A DNA stretch of 26,771 nucleotides from Clostridia bacterium (GCA_029239935.1 JARBTY010000020.1:1-26771), one strand, 5' to 3'. Numbered from the stretch's first letter, positions 7,348 to 15,883 are shown. Translations and numbers: made by a program. Notes: generated by a model not told the origin, from the sequence alone.

Positions 7348-7412
7348 AGCTATGCATGAAAATCTTGAATTTGCTTATACTACTCATAACGTGTAGTAAA
7401 GGAGAAAGTGTT

Positions 7413-7661
7413 ATGGACAAATTCGAAGAATTTAGAAGAAAATATGCAGATGGGTATCGTTGTATCTATAGGGAAAAGGATGCTGAAAAAGGTATGACTA
7501 TGCATCTAAAAAACTTTAATACTGAAAAACTTCATACACTCAATACAAACAGTGATATGGAAATCGGACAAATTGAAGATTTCTTATCTGAACTAGAAAA
7601 AGTCAAGAAAAAATCAGGTCACGATTGCCACAATACTACTTTTTATGGCAATAGATCTTAA
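7413..7661 (+). CDS. Small hypothetical protein, 82 aa
   Basis: I do not recognise this protein. It is charged and probably soluble, starting MDKFEEFRRKYADGYRCIYREKD, with a Lys/Glu-rich helix near the C-terminus (DFLSELEKVKKKSG) and a short tail HDCHN that contains Cys and His. An upstream start at 7356 would add a hydrophobic leader, but AAAGGAG (7398-7404) lies 8 bp before ATG 7413, and the upstream start has no ribosome binding site. It follows the recombinase gene by 65 bp and ends in a strong shared terminator. A metal-binding role for the tail would be speculation. Confidence 0.65.
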   Translation: MDKFEEFRRKYADGYRCIYREKDAEKGMTMHLKNFNTEKLHTLNTNSDMEIGQIEDFLSELEKVKKKSGHDCHNTTFYGNRS

Positions 7662-7663
7662 TA

Positions 7664-7715
7664 AAGGCTATAACATTGATCTTTACTTTTATTCTCAATG
7701 TTATAGCCTTTTCAT
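7664..7715. terminator. Bidirectional terminator between convergent genes
   Basis: A perfect 16-bp stem pairs AAGGCTATAACATTGA (7664-7679) with TCAATGTTATAGCCTT (7695-7710), with a 15-nt loop. T-rich sequence follows on both strands. It serves the plus-strand 82-residue gene and the minus-strand aldehyde dehydrogenase gene. Confidence 0.88.
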
Positions 7716-9070
7716 TATTTAAGCATCTTTTTAATCATCGAAAGCTTTTGGTCATAAGGCGGGTATCTTAAGGGAATCTCCAGATCTTTGCTGAAAAAAA
7801 GTGTTTTCTCATGGGAAAAGGTTTTAAAACTATGGGCGCCATGATAAGCGCCTAACCCACTTTGTCCTACACCACCAAAGGGCGCTTTAAGACTTGTCAC
7901 ATGCAAAATGGTATCATTGATACATCCGCCTCCAAACGAGAGGTGTTTTAATAAATAGTTCACTCTGAGCTTCTGATGCCCAAAAATATAACAAGCCAGT
8001 GGCTTAGGGTATCTCTGAATAAATTGAACGACACTATTTATCTTTTTAAAAGGAATGATTGGCAAAATGGGCCCAAATATTTCCTCTTTCATACACAAAT
8101 CCGAAGGATGGGCAGGATAAAGCACAGTTGGTTCAATATATAACTCATCTGTATTAAAGTGTCCGCCAAAATATATTTTTTCTTCATCTATGAGCTGCAA
8201 AAGTCTCACATAATGCGCTTCATTAACAATGCGAGCAAGGTTTTTTTTATCTTTGAAAAATATTTTAATAGCAAAACCTATATGTCTTAATAGTTCATCG
8301 GCAATATCCTGGTGAACCAGAACATAATCCGGCGCTATACAGGTTTGTCCGGCATTTAAAAACTTGCCCCACACAATTCTTTTTGCGGCCAATGGTAAAT
8401 CTGCATCATAATCTACAATAACCGGGCTCTTGCCGCCTAATTCGAGAGTTACGGGTATAAGCTGTTCAGCTGCTTTTTTCATAACCTTTTTCGCATTATG
8501 AGGTCCGCCGGTAAAAAATATATAGTCAAGGGGCTGCTCCAATAAAAGTGAGCTGACAGCCGCATCCCCTTCTATAACATTCACATAATAAGTGGGAAAG
8601 ATGTTTGCAACCATTTGTTTAATAAGTCTTGAGGTATGAGGCGTATACTCAGACGGTTTAACAAGGACACAATTACCCGCTGCAACGGCGCCTATTAAAG
8701 GCACTAACGAAAGCTGAAAGGGATAATTGAAGGGAGAAAATATCAGGCATACACCATAAGGCTCAGAAATGACTTTAACAGAACCACCTATTACTGGGAA
8801 TATCCCACCATACTTCTTAGGCTGACTCCATTTTTTGAGATGTTTTATTGTGTCATTAAGCTCATTTAAAGTGGTATAGATTTCAGCTGAATAGGTTTCA
8901 AATACAGGTTTCTTAAAATCTTGGTAAAGTGCTTTGGCAATAGCTTCTTGATTGGAAATAATACTTTTTCTTAGTTTTTTTAGATAATGTATTCTTAGAT
9001 CAACATCATATGTTTTGCGTGTATAAAAATAAGAATGCATATCTTGAACACATTCAGAAATATTTATCAT
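7715..9070 (-). CDS. Aldehyde dehydrogenase, ALDH3-like
   Basis: This 451-residue NAD(P)-dependent dehydrogenase oxidises aldehydes to acids. Its length and the lack of the N-terminal extension of ALDH1/2 point to the ALDH3 (fatty/aromatic aldehyde) type. Catalytic residues are present: N115 in FSPFNYP, K138 in VLVKPSE (cofactor), FTGG (186-189), E210 in TLELGGKSP and nucleophile C244 in NAGQTCIAPDY. There is no membrane tail. On the minus strand, GAGGTG sits just upstream of the ATG. It is flanked by divergent and convergent genes and stands alone. The substrate cannot be told from sequence. Confidence 0.93.
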   Translation of the reverse strand: MINISECVQDMHSYFYTRKTYDVDLRIHYLKKLRKSIISNQEAIAKALYQDFKKPVFETYSAEIYTTLNELNDTIKHLKKWSQPKKYGGIFPVIGGSVKVISEPYGVCLIFSPFNYPFQLSLVPLIGAVAAGNCVLVKPSEYTPHTSRLIKQMVANIFPTYYVNVIEGDAAVSSLLLEQPLDYIFFTGGPHNAKKVMKKAAEQLIPVTLELGGKSPVIVDYDADLPLAAKRIVWGKFLNAGQTCIAPDYVLVHQDIADELLRHIGFAIKIFFKDKKNLARIVNEAHYVRLLQLIDEEKIYFGGHFNTDELYIEPTVLYPAHPSDLCMKEEIFGPILPIIPFKKINSVVQFIQRYPKPLACYIFGHQKLRVNYLLKHLSFGGGCINDTILHVTSLKAPFGGVGQSGLGAYHGAHSFKTFSHEKTLFFSKDLEIPLRYPPYDQKLSMIKKMLK

Positions 9071-9176
9071 AGGTTCACCTCGTTTATTATAGTGTCATAC
9101 TATCTTTTTATATTATAACTCTATTTTCCAATAAATAAACTTATTTATTTGTCATGATTTACTTCAAGAAATACTT

Positions 9177-9204
9177 TGCAGATTTGCAAATGTTTACTTA
9201 TCAT
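9177..9204 (+). promoter_or_regulatory. Possible promoter of the DUF3298-like gene
   Basis: TTGCAG (9177-9182) and TATCAT (9199-9204) have a 16-bp spacer. The perfect palindrome ATTTGCAAAT (9182-9191) lies between them. A second AT-only palindrome with 9-bp arms lies at 9130-9149. The boxes are imperfect, so this is tentative. Confidence 0.35.
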
Positions 9205-9263
9205 ATTACTGTTTTATTAGGGGGATACTAAATTTATAAATAAACTATTTAGGGGGAAAAATA

Positions 9264-10022
9264 ATGTACAAAAAAGCGATTTGTGTGCTATTCATCACAA
9301 CTTTATTGTTTAATCTCAATTTATCTGCCAAATCGAAAACAAGTAAAGATACACCAGGAACAGCCATATTTGTTATGGCTGAAGACACTCACATTCAGGT
9401 AGACACTAAAAATATAGTTTGCCAGCTGGAAGAGATTAATCTTAATATCAAAGTGCCACAGCTCAAAGGGCTAGCCGATAAAAAATTCCAGAGCCATCTC
9501 AATAAGTCTTTTTTAGAAGAAGCTCAAAAAGCAAAAAAGAATGCACTTTATACAGCTAAAGCCTATAATAAAGATATGATCAAAGATCACCTCACACCTA
9601 TTAAATTTGAATACATTTCTACTTTTTCTGTCATAGAAGCACCAAAACCATACTTAGTACTAAGCTTTTTGGAATATCAATACAGCGGTGGTGCCCATGG
9701 TATTAGTTATCAAAAATATGTTAATTTAAGAACCACAGATAACAAAATACTTCAATTAAAAGATTTATTTAAAGAAGGGACTGATTATAAAACCCTCATT
9801 AATCATGAAATTAAAGATCAAATTAAACTAAGAGAAAGCAAAGGGGAATACTTTTTCCCCGGTTCACAGGGGTTTGCTAGTATAAAAGACGATCAAGCTT
9901 ATTATATCAATAGTTTAGGGAATTTGGTAATAGTCTTTAATATTTATGAAATAGCGCCTTATGCGGCTGGTATCATTGAATTTTCCATACCTAAAGAAAA
10001 ACTAGCAGATACTCTTTATTAA
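9264..10022 (+). CDS. Secreted DUF3298-like protein
   Basis: This is a 252-residue exported protein. A signal peptide occupies about 1-21 (MYKKAICVLFITTLLFNLNLSA) and has no lipobox Cys. The mature part carries the DUF4163/DUF3298 pattern seen in RsiV and PdaC-type proteins: an N-terminal segment with scattered Leu/Lys, LSFLEYQYSGGAHG (SGGAHG at 141-146), a LQLKDLFKEGTDYK segment, and a C-terminal IIEFSIPKEKLAD. Here the domain is not joined to an anti-sigma segment or a deacetylase, so the role is unknown; wall or ligand binding is a guess. AGGGGG at 9251-9255 precedes ATG 9264. It stands alone between divergent and downstream genes. Confidence 0.8.
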   Translation: MYKKAICVLFITTLLFNLNLSAKSKTSKDTPGTAIFVMAEDTHIQVDTKNIVCQLEEINLNIKVPQLKGLADKKFQSHLNKSFLEEAQKAKKNALYTAKAYNKDMIKDHLTPIKFEYISTFSVIEAPKPYLVLSFLEYQYSGGAHGISYQKYVNLRTTDNKILQLKDLFKEGTDYKTLINHEIKDQIKLRESKGEYFFPGSQGFASIKDDQAYYINSLGNLVIVFNIYEIAPYAAGIIEFSIPKEKLADTLY

Positions 10023-10068
10023 TATGTTTCCATTTATACCGATCATTTTATATTTATGCAATTTCAAT

Positions 10069-10097
10069 TTGTAACTTATTTTGATTTGGTGTAAAAT
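10069..10097 (+). promoter_or_regulatory. Promoter of the 124-aa membrane protein gene
   Basis: TTGTAA (-35, 10069-10074) and TAAAAT (-10, 10092-10097) have a 17-bp spacer, and the start codon is 35 bp further on. Confidence 0.5.
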
Positions 10098-10131
10098 ATA
10101 AACAAATAACTTTTTAATTAAGGAGAGAAAA

Positions 10132-10506
10132 ATGCCACAGATTAAACCTACTTATACCTTCTTTGCTTCTAAGAAGTTAGTTTTATTTAGTCTAATGCTT
10201 ATTTTACTTGTTATGAGCTTCATAAGTTTGTATTCACTAAAAAACTATGAAAATCCCCCTCTAGTCGGCAAATGGACCTCTCTTGAAACTGGGGAAGAGA
10301 TTTCTTTTACAGACAATGGTCTTGTCAAATTTAAAAGTACTGCTAAAACCGGCACGTATACCCTTATTTCTGCATCTAAGATGGAGTATACGATAGATAA
10401 TAAGACATTTGTTATGTATTATTATCTGGAGGGAAGGAACCTTTCATGGGGAGTAGACAACGAGTCACTAGAACAATTTGTTAAGCCTTCTTTTTTAAAT
10501 TTATAA
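10132..10506 (+). CDS. Small membrane-anchored lipocalin-like protein
   Basis: This 124-residue protein has one N-terminal transmembrane helix (about 15-37, KLVLFSLMLILLVMSFISLY) and an extracytoplasmic domain of about 85 residues. The pattern LVGKWTSLETGEEISFTDNG followed by a GTYTL strand resembles the small beta-barrel domains annotated as DUF5640 or lipocalin-like in Clostridia. The function is unknown. AAGGAGAG (about 10120-10127) precedes ATG 10132, and it has its own promoter and terminator. There is no lipobox Cys, so it is probably held by the uncleaved helix. Confidence 0.7.
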   Translation: MPQIKPTYTFFASKKLVLFSLMLILLVMSFISLYSLKNYENPPLVGKWTSLETGEEISFTDNGLVKFKSTAKTGTYTLISASKMEYTIDNKTFVMYYYLEGRNLSWGVDNESLEQFVKPSFLNL

Positions 10507-10535
10507 GCCCTTTAGGCTTATTTTTTATTTTACAT
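10504..10535 (+). terminator. Rho-independent terminator overlapping a stop codon
   Basis: TAAGCC (10504-10509) pairs with GGCTTA (10515-10520), followed by a T-rich run. The TAA stop (10504-10506) is the base of the stem. Confidence 0.8.
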
Positions 10536-10560
10536 ATTAGGAAAGTTGAGGGGATTTTTT

Positions 10561-12516
10561 GTGAACACTATGGAATTAGAAAAAGCATACGAACAAGCGT
10601 ATAAAAGCGGAAAATCAGCTTGGAACCAAATGGTCGCCAAAGGAGAGTCTGGCTATTTAACGGCATTAGATGGCATTATTCAAACAGGGGATATTGCTTC
10701 TGAATTTTCATTGGGGCAAGTAGAAATTCCTATTCATAAAATTATTGGAACCTATACCCATTCAAGAAGCATTTCTTTTGCACACAACTTTATGCCGCTT
10801 ATGTCTTTAAAAACAGAATTCGCTTCTAAATGGACCACTTTATACAATTACCATATAGAAGTCGGTATTGCTGATCCGATTAAAGTTTACGAATATTTAA
10901 ATCATTTTTTTGTTATAGAAGGTAATAAAAGAGTAAGTGTTTTAAAATTTGTTAAAGGAACCAGTATCACCGGACACGTTATCAGGCTTCTTCCCAAACG
11001 TGACAAAGAAGACAAAACAAATAATATTTATTATGAATTTATAAATTTTTATAAACACACTTTAATCAATACGATATGGTTTAGTGAAGAAGGCCGTTTT
11101 AATGAACTGCTTGAATATGTTAATAAATATAAAGCCAACACTGAAGAAGAGGATTTTCAGAAAAGATTCTTATCAGATTTATATAGACCCTTTAGACATA
11201 TTTATTTAGAATGTGGGGGCGACCACTTAGAGATTACAACAGGAGATGCTTTTCTCACCTTTTTAAAAATATACGGTATGCCCACTGAGATTACTGCAGA
11301 TACCGATAGAAACAATATCAAAAATATGATTGATGAACTCAAATCTATTAAGCAAGAAACCATCAATGTAAAAACCGATGAAATACAAAGTCCTAAGAAA
11401 AAAAATATGTTTACATCTCTTACAGACCTAGTCTCTTCGAAAAAAGCTTTGAAAGTGGCATTTGTTTACGCTAAGACAACTGAAAGTTCAGGTTGGGCGT
11501 ATGCCCATGAACTTGGAAGACTTCATATTGATAATATCTTTAAAACACAAATCACAACTAGCAAAATTGAAAATATACCTGAAAGTGAAAAAGCCTATGA
11601 TACTTTTAAGGAACTTGCTCAAACTGGCTTTGATCTCATCTTCACGACAAGTCCTACCTTTGTAGCACCTGCGTTAAAAGCAGCTATGGAATACCCCAGT
11701 GTAAAATTCTTTAATTGTGCCGGTACCCATTCCTATAAATCTCTCACCCTATATTTTGGTCGTATTCATGAGCCAAGGTATTTACTTGGGATGATTGCAG
11801 GGGCAATGACACAAACAAATATTTTAGGTTATGTCGCACCATACCCTATTTCCGAAGTTGTAAGCAGTATCAATGCTTTTACCTTAGGCGCCCGAGCTGT
11901 TAATCCATATGTAAAGGTAAAAGCCATGTGGACCTACAGATGGGATAATCCGCAAGGGGGTAAAGATGTTGCTAAAAAATTGCAAGCTGAAGGCGCTGAC
12001 ATTATTTCAAATGAAGACTTGCCTGTTCCAGGAGATATTTCAAAAGAATATGGCGTCTATAAAATGCAGGATACATCCAGTGAAAAAATTCACTATGCTA
12101 TGGCGCTTTGGAATTGGGGAGTATTTTATGAAAAAGTTATCCAAAATATATTAAGCGGGACATGGAAGGCTGTCTATGAAGACACTAGTAAATCTCAGCT
12201 TCCTATGAACTTTTGGTTGGGCATGAATACAGGTATCGTAGATCTTCTATATTCTAATAGACATATCAACACATCTATGAAGTATTTAATAGATGGGGTC
12301 AAAAAATCCATTATCAGAAATGAATTTAATATTTTTGAAGGGCCTATTTACGATCAGAACGGGCATCTCAAAGTCATGCCAAATAAAGTCTTGGACTATG
12401 AAGATATCATCCATATGGATTGGTTAGTAGATGGGGTAGAGGGAACGCTTCCAAATATCAAAGAATTAAAACCCACAGATCCTTTTTCGTATATGAAAGG
12501 CATTATAGGTAAATAG
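10561..12516 (+). CDS. Cytoplasmic BMP-family binding protein with ParB-like N-terminal motif
   Basis: This is a 651-residue two-part protein. Residues about 295-600 match the BMP/PnrA family of nucleoside-type solute-binding proteins: VAFVYAKTTESSGWAYAHELG, VKFFNCAG, RYLLGMIAGAMT, ILGYVAPYPISEVVSSINAFTLGA and a Trp/Asn-rich WNWGVFYE segment. About 290 residues precede it, including FFVIEGNKRVSVLK (EGNKR at 120-124), which resembles the ParB-fold motif. There is no signal peptide or lipobox, so it should be cytoplasmic, unlike transport receptors, and no ABC transporter genes are near. GTG 10561 is chosen because GAGGGG (10548-10553) lies 7 bp upstream; TTG 10546 overlaps the site and ATG 10570 is too far. 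A nucleoside-sensing regulatory role is inference. Confidence 0.82.
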   Translation: MNTMELEKAYEQAYKSGKSAWNQMVAKGESGYLTALDGIIQTGDIASEFSLGQVEIPIHKIIGTYTHSRSISFAHNFMPLMSLKTEFASKWTTLYNYHIEVGIADPIKVYEYLNHFFVIEGNKRVSVLKFVKGTSITGHVIRLLPKRDKEDKTNNIYYEFINFYKHTLINTIWFSEEGRFNELLEYVNKYKANTEEEDFQKRFLSDLYRPFRHIYLECGGDHLEITTGDAFLTFLKIYGMPTEITADTDRNNIKNMIDELKSIKQETINVKTDEIQSPKKKNMFTSLTDLVSSKKALKVAFVYAKTTESSGWAYAHELGRLHIDNIFKTQITTSKIENIPESEKAYDTFKELAQTGFDLIFTTSPTFVAPALKAAMEYPSVKFFNCAGTHSYKSLTLYFGRIHEPRYLLGMIAGAMTQTNILGYVAPYPISEVVSSINAFTLGARAVNPYVKVKAMWTYRWDNPQGGKDVAKKLQAEGADIISNEDLPVPGDISKEYGVYKMQDTSSEKIHYAMALWNWGVFYEKVIQNILSGTWKAVYEDTSKSQLPMNFWLGMNTGIVDLLYSNRHINTSMKYLIDGVKKSIIRNEFNIFEGPIYDQNGHLKVMPNKVLDYEDIIHMDWLVDGVEGTLPNIKELKPTDPFSYMKGIIGK

Positions 12517-12546
12517 GGAGTTAGTCAGTTAAACTGACTAACTCCC
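12516..12546. terminator. Hairpin shared by convergent genes
   Basis: GGGAGTTAGTCAGTT (12516-12530) and AACTGACTAACTCCC (12532-12546) are a perfect 15-bp inverted repeat. It starts on the last base of the BMP gene stop codon and contains the final codons of the minus-strand gene. T tracts are weak on both sides, so termination efficiency is uncertain. Confidence 0.65.
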
Positions 12547-13136
12547 TTATTGTAATCTAAAACATAATAATTATAGCCATTAATAATGGTTATATCGTTA
12601 TAGGATAATAACCTCTGGGCACTGGAAGAATACGTAAGATGATTATGCCCATATAGATGATATTTAGGCAATGCCGCATTGTAGATTTCATAGAAAGCTT
12701 TAAACCCTCTGTGGCATACGCCATTTTTGTCATCCCCCAAATCAAATGTAGGTGAATGGGTGACAAACAAATCAATATTATTTTTTGAGGTCTTAATGAG
12801 TTTTTTGACACGTTTTTGCATACGCTCTTCTGTATACTGATGCAATCCGCCTGTATACTCCATTGATCCACCAAGTCCGGCTATTCTAATCCCTTTAAAA
12901 GTAATTACCTTATCTTCGAGGCAATCACATCCCTCCGGTGGGTTTGTTTCATATCTTTTATCATGATTACCATGAACATAAAAAACAGGCACGCCTAACA
13001 TTGTAACCAAAAATGATAGATAGGTCGCTTTTAAATCACCACAAGAAATCACACATTCAATGTCGCTAAACTTAGATTTATCAAAAAAATCCCAAAGATA
13101 ATTGCTCTCAATGTCAGCTACTATTAGTATCTTCAT
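12525..13136 (-). CDS. Metallophosphoesterase (calcineurin-like)
   Basis: This 203-residue phosphoesterase has a binuclear metal fold. Visible motifs are VAD (D8), SCGD (D34), GNHD (N57, H58), VTHSPT (H127) and YGHNH (H164, H166). The first block reads D8-I-E10 where most members have D-x-H, so one usual metal ligand is Glu; I believe this is common in a clostridial subfamily, but that is from memory. A longer frame starts at 13214, but GGATGGAG lies just before the ATG at 13136, and the protein then begins with the usual beta strand MKILIVAD. It is divergent from the gene at 13282 and convergent with the BMP gene. The substrate is unknown. Confidence 0.88.
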   Translation of the reverse strand: MKILIVADIESNYLWDFFDKSKFSDIECVISCGDLKATYLSFLVTMLGVPVFYVHGNHDKRYETNPPEGCDCLEDKVITFKGIRIAGLGGSMEYTGGLHQYTEERMQKRVKKLIKTSKNNIDLFVTHSPTFDLGDDKNGVCHRGFKAFYEIYNAALPKYHLYGHNHLTYSSSAQRLLSYNDITIINGYNYYVLDYNKGVSQFN

Positions 13137-13281
13137 ATATACTCCATCCTTTGTATACGCTATAAAAATAATTATACTATAAATTATTTTTTTTTGATAT
13201 CTTAAAACGTACAAAAATTTAACGCATGTTCATCTTATTTAGGACATATATATGTTGTAGACAAGTTGGAGGGATGTATAT

Positions 13282-14628
13282 ATGAATAGGACGAAGCAAA
13301 AAATATTTAAAGTATCTCTTTTTAGCGTAATAATACTTATTACATTATGGTTTGTAAAAGATTTTAATTTGTCCTGGGTTGAGGTTAAAAATAATCATGC
13401 AGAAATCACCATTAATTTTCTGTTTCCTATGAATAAAGACAAGTTGTCAGAGTGCATACAGTTAACAAACGACCTGCCTTATGCAACTGACTTTGACTAC
13501 TCACTTCATTGGTTAACTGATAGCGTCGTATCAATCCGTCTCAAAGAACAAAGTACTATAAAAGGTCAAAGAATTCACTTTTTGGTTAAAAAAGCCCCTA
13601 GTCAGTATCCTTTTATCTCTAAAAATGCCAATATAAGTGTACAGTTTAAAAGTGATGTAGAGCTCTTAAAACCTGAGAAGCAGTTACTGATTGCCACCAA
13701 TCAACCTTTTGCTATTCAATTCAATACGCCTATGGATAAAAATAAAATCAATAAATTCTTAGAATGCGATGCCGCTTTTTACATAGAACCTCAAAAAATA
13801 ACTAACGATGCTGGAAAAGAAATAGAAGATCCCTGTTCCTTTAAGTTTACGCCCAAAACACCTCTTAACAACGGTCAGAAATATATTTTGTCTTTTAGAA
13901 AAGGCATGCCCTCGAGATCAGGTGTACTACTTAAAGAAGATATTTCTGTCATTTTGACAACAGATATTAAACCTATAGTGGTATCGACCTACCCCGCGCC
14001 CAACAGCAAGTGGATCGGTCTCTACCCCAAACTAATAGCGGAAACAGACTCTGAGACTGCTGGCGGAAGTGTCCGAATAGGGGATAAGACCGTTGCAGGA
14101 ACGTACCTTGATCCCTATCATATGGAATTTTTGCTGCCAGAAGTACTGGAACCAGATACTCATTATGAAGCTATCTTTGAAGTTTACACGGCTAGTGGAG
14201 AACAAAGCGAACCACAAATAACGTCTTTTACCACTGTAAGATTAGATGAAAATAAATTATGGATGGAAGTTCTAGTCAAAAAAGAACCCAAGCTAAATAT
14301 TTATAAAGGAAAAAAAATTATAAAAACCTTAAACTGTTCCATCGGAGACACAACTTACTTGCCACCACTCGGAACTTATTATACGCAGGATAAAGGGGAA
14401 GTATTGGTAGATGCCCGCAATAGAGAAGGCGCTAACTTCTGGATAAAAGTAAGTGATACCTGTTTTTTACAAGGCGTCATAAGAGATGCTTATTGGAATA
14501 TCAAACCTGAATTTTTAAAACAATTTGGCAGTCAAATCAAACATCCTAATATTATTCTGAAAGATGAGGATATAAGATGGTTATATCAGAATATTTCTTC
14601 AGATACAATGGTTATCATTCATCGCTAA
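13282..14628 (+). CDS. Membrane-anchored Ig-like protein with degenerate L,D-transpeptidase domain
   Basis: This is a 448-residue envelope protein. One N-terminal transmembrane helix (about 9-28) is followed by two or three Ig-like beta domains of SbsA/Big_5 style (FLFPMNKDKLSE near 46-57, FNTPMDKNKINKFL near 146-160, and a third at about 230-325). The last 120 residues follow the YkuD outline: WMEVLVKKEPKLNIYKGKKIIKTLNCSIG, then PPLGTYY, then a C-terminal KDEDIRWLYQN. The catalytic SHGCIR is replaced by KHPNII (420-425), so the nucleophile Cys position is N423, and the upstream catalytic His position appears to be R401. It is therefore probably a non-catalytic wall-binding or scaffold protein. 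GGAGGG (13268-13273) sets ATG 13282. The domain match is by eye. Confidence 0.75.
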   Translation: MNRTKQKIFKVSLFSVIILITLWFVKDFNLSWVEVKNNHAEITINFLFPMNKDKLSECIQLTNDLPYATDFDYSLHWLTDSVVSIRLKEQSTIKGQRIHFLVKKAPSQYPFISKNANISVQFKSDVELLKPEKQLLIATNQPFAIQFNTPMDKNKINKFLECDAAFYIEPQKITNDAGKEIEDPCSFKFTPKTPLNNGQKYILSFRKGMPSRSGVLLKEDISVILTTDIKPIVVSTYPAPNSKWIGLYPKLIAETDSETAGGSVRIGDKTVAGTYLDPYHMEFLLPEVLEPDTHYEAIFEVYTASGEQSEPQITSFTTVRLDENKLWMEVLVKKEPKLNIYKGKKIIKTLNCSIGDTTYLPPLGTYYTQDKGEVLVDARNREGANFWIKVSDTCFLQGVIRDAYWNIKPEFLKQFGSQIKHPNIILKDEDIRWLYQNISSDTMVIIHR

Positions 14629-14631
14629 AAC

Positions 14632-14652
14632 ACTCTTAAAAGGGTATTTTTA
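14632..14652 (+). terminator. Weak terminator after the Ig-like gene
   Basis: ACTCT (14632-14636) pairs with AGGGT (14641-14645), with one G-U pair and a 4-nt loop, then ATTTTTAG. The stem is short. Confidence 0.4.
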
Positions 14653-14736
14653 GATACCAATTGAGACATAAATACTGTATAATATGTATTATGATACACT
14701 ACTTATATACATTATTATAGGATCAGGAGGATTGAC

Positions 14737-15774
14737 ATGCAGAAATTAACTCTTCCATTGTTTGAGTGCTTACCTGGGATGATTGTAGCGAAATCCATCA
14801 GAAATGCTGAGAATGGTGCCATTTATATCTCAGCTGAACAGGCGCTTACAGCAGAAAATATAGAAAACCTAAGAAAACTTAATTGTCTAGAGGTTGTTAT
14901 TTATGTTAATTCTTGGGATACAGTATGGAAAATCCCAGAAGAAACTTTGGCATCTTATTCAGACTGTACGGATACCGTAAAACCTTTGCTACAGCAGGTT
15001 GCTTCTGGACACCCCATTGATTTAGAAGCTTTTAAGTCGATTAAAGATGATATTCTAAGTAACTTTAAAGATAATTTTAAAGTTATTGGCTGCATTAATC
15101 TTTTTAAATTTGCAGATAAATATACGTATACTCATAGTATTAATGTTGCTTTATTAAGTATGCTGATTGGCAAATGGATGAAATATGGCAGCAATATGGT
15201 GGAATCCCTTTTACTTGCCGGACTGCTTCATGATATAGGTAAGATGAAAATAAACCCCGATATTTTAAATAAGCCTTACAAATTAACAGATGATGAGTTT
15301 GAAGAGATCAAAAGACACCCCCGATACTCCTATGAACTATTACAATATCGCCACGATATCAGCATGGACGTTAAGGTTGGTATATTGATGCACCATGAGC
15401 GAATAGACGGTTCTGGATACCCCTATAATGTCTACAATGAAAATATTAATGATATCGGCAAGATTTTAGCTGTTGCAGATGTTTATGATGCCATGATGTC
15501 AGAAAGACCTTATAAAAAGAAGCATTCTCCTTTTGAAGTCATGCAGTTGATGCAAGAAGGCGCTTTTGGCAAGCTTGATACCAAAATATTGTTAACTTTT
15601 TTAACAAATGTTGCAAACTATTATGTGGGCGTATATGTTTTATTAAATACAGGGGATGTAGGACAAGTTGTTGCCATTAACCCTACCTGCGTATATCGGC
15701 CGATTGTCAAGGTCAAAGACAAGTATATTGACTTGTTCTCTGATAAAACAATTGATATTATAGAGGTTACATAA
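14737..15774 (+). CDS. HD-GYP domain protein (probable c-di-GMP phosphodiesterase)
   Basis: This 345-residue cytoplasmic protein probably hydrolyses cyclic di-GMP. The N-terminal part (about 1-115) resembles the small regulatory domains that precede HD-GYP. The HD-GYP domain holds HDIGK with H165 and D166, a KRHP segment, HHERIDGSGYP at 219-229 (the GYP motif intact), and AVADVYDAMMSERPYK. The tail (about 285-345) contains a VLLNTGDVGQVVAINP beta segment often seen in HD-GYP proteins of Firmicutes. AGGAGG at 14725-14730 sets ATG 14737. It appears to be a single gene. A TATAAT at 14678-14683 lacks a matched -35 box. No GGDEF protein is in the window. Confidence 0.92.
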   Translation: MQKLTLPLFECLPGMIVAKSIRNAENGAIYISAEQALTAENIENLRKLNCLEVVIYVNSWDTVWKIPEETLASYSDCTDTVKPLLQQVASGHPIDLEAFKSIKDDILSNFKDNFKVIGCINLFKFADKYTYTHSINVALLSMLIGKWMKYGSNMVESLLLAGLLHDIGKMKINPDILNKPYKLTDDEFEEIKRHPRYSYELLQYRHDISMDVKVGILMHHERIDGSGYPYNVYNENINDIGKILAVADVYDAMMSERPYKKKHSPFEVMQLMQEGAFGKLDTKILLTFLTNVANYYVGVYVLLNTGDVGQVVAINPTCVYRPIVKVKDKYIDLFSDKTIDIIEVT

Positions 15775-15841
15775 TTTGTAAAAATAAACTCATTATAATG
15801 AATACATAATTAATACGTATAAAATATTTAAAAAAGACAAT

Positions 15842-15883
15842 ACTATACTCGATAACATTTAATTTTTGAAGAAGGAGTATAGT
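15842..15883 (+). repeat. Inverted repeat that could mask the ribosome binding site
   Basis: ACTATACTC (15842-15850) and GAGTATAGT (15875-15883) form a perfect 9-bp inverted repeat around a 24-nt loop. The right arm overlaps the GGAG Shine-Dalgarno of the lipoprotein gene, and the left arm contains TATACT, a possible -10 box. Whether it acts in RNA depends on where transcription starts. Confidence 0.45.

Noticed and set aside
7356..7412. Upstream start that would add a hydrophobic leader to the 82-residue protein
   Set aside because: No ribosome binding site precedes it, whereas AAAGGAG is placed correctly for ATG 7413.
5552..7661. An integrative mobile element around the tyrosine recombinase
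   Set aside because: There is no tRNA target, flanking direct repeat, excisionase, phage or conjugation gene, and flanking genes look ordinary.
13137..13214. Longer N-terminus of the metallophosphoesterase
   Set aside because: The extra 26 residues are not family-like, and the ribosome binding site fits the ATG at 13136.
14661..14683. TTGAGA and TATAAT as promoter of the HD-GYP gene
   Set aside because: The spacer is only 11 bp, too short for a sigma-A promoter.
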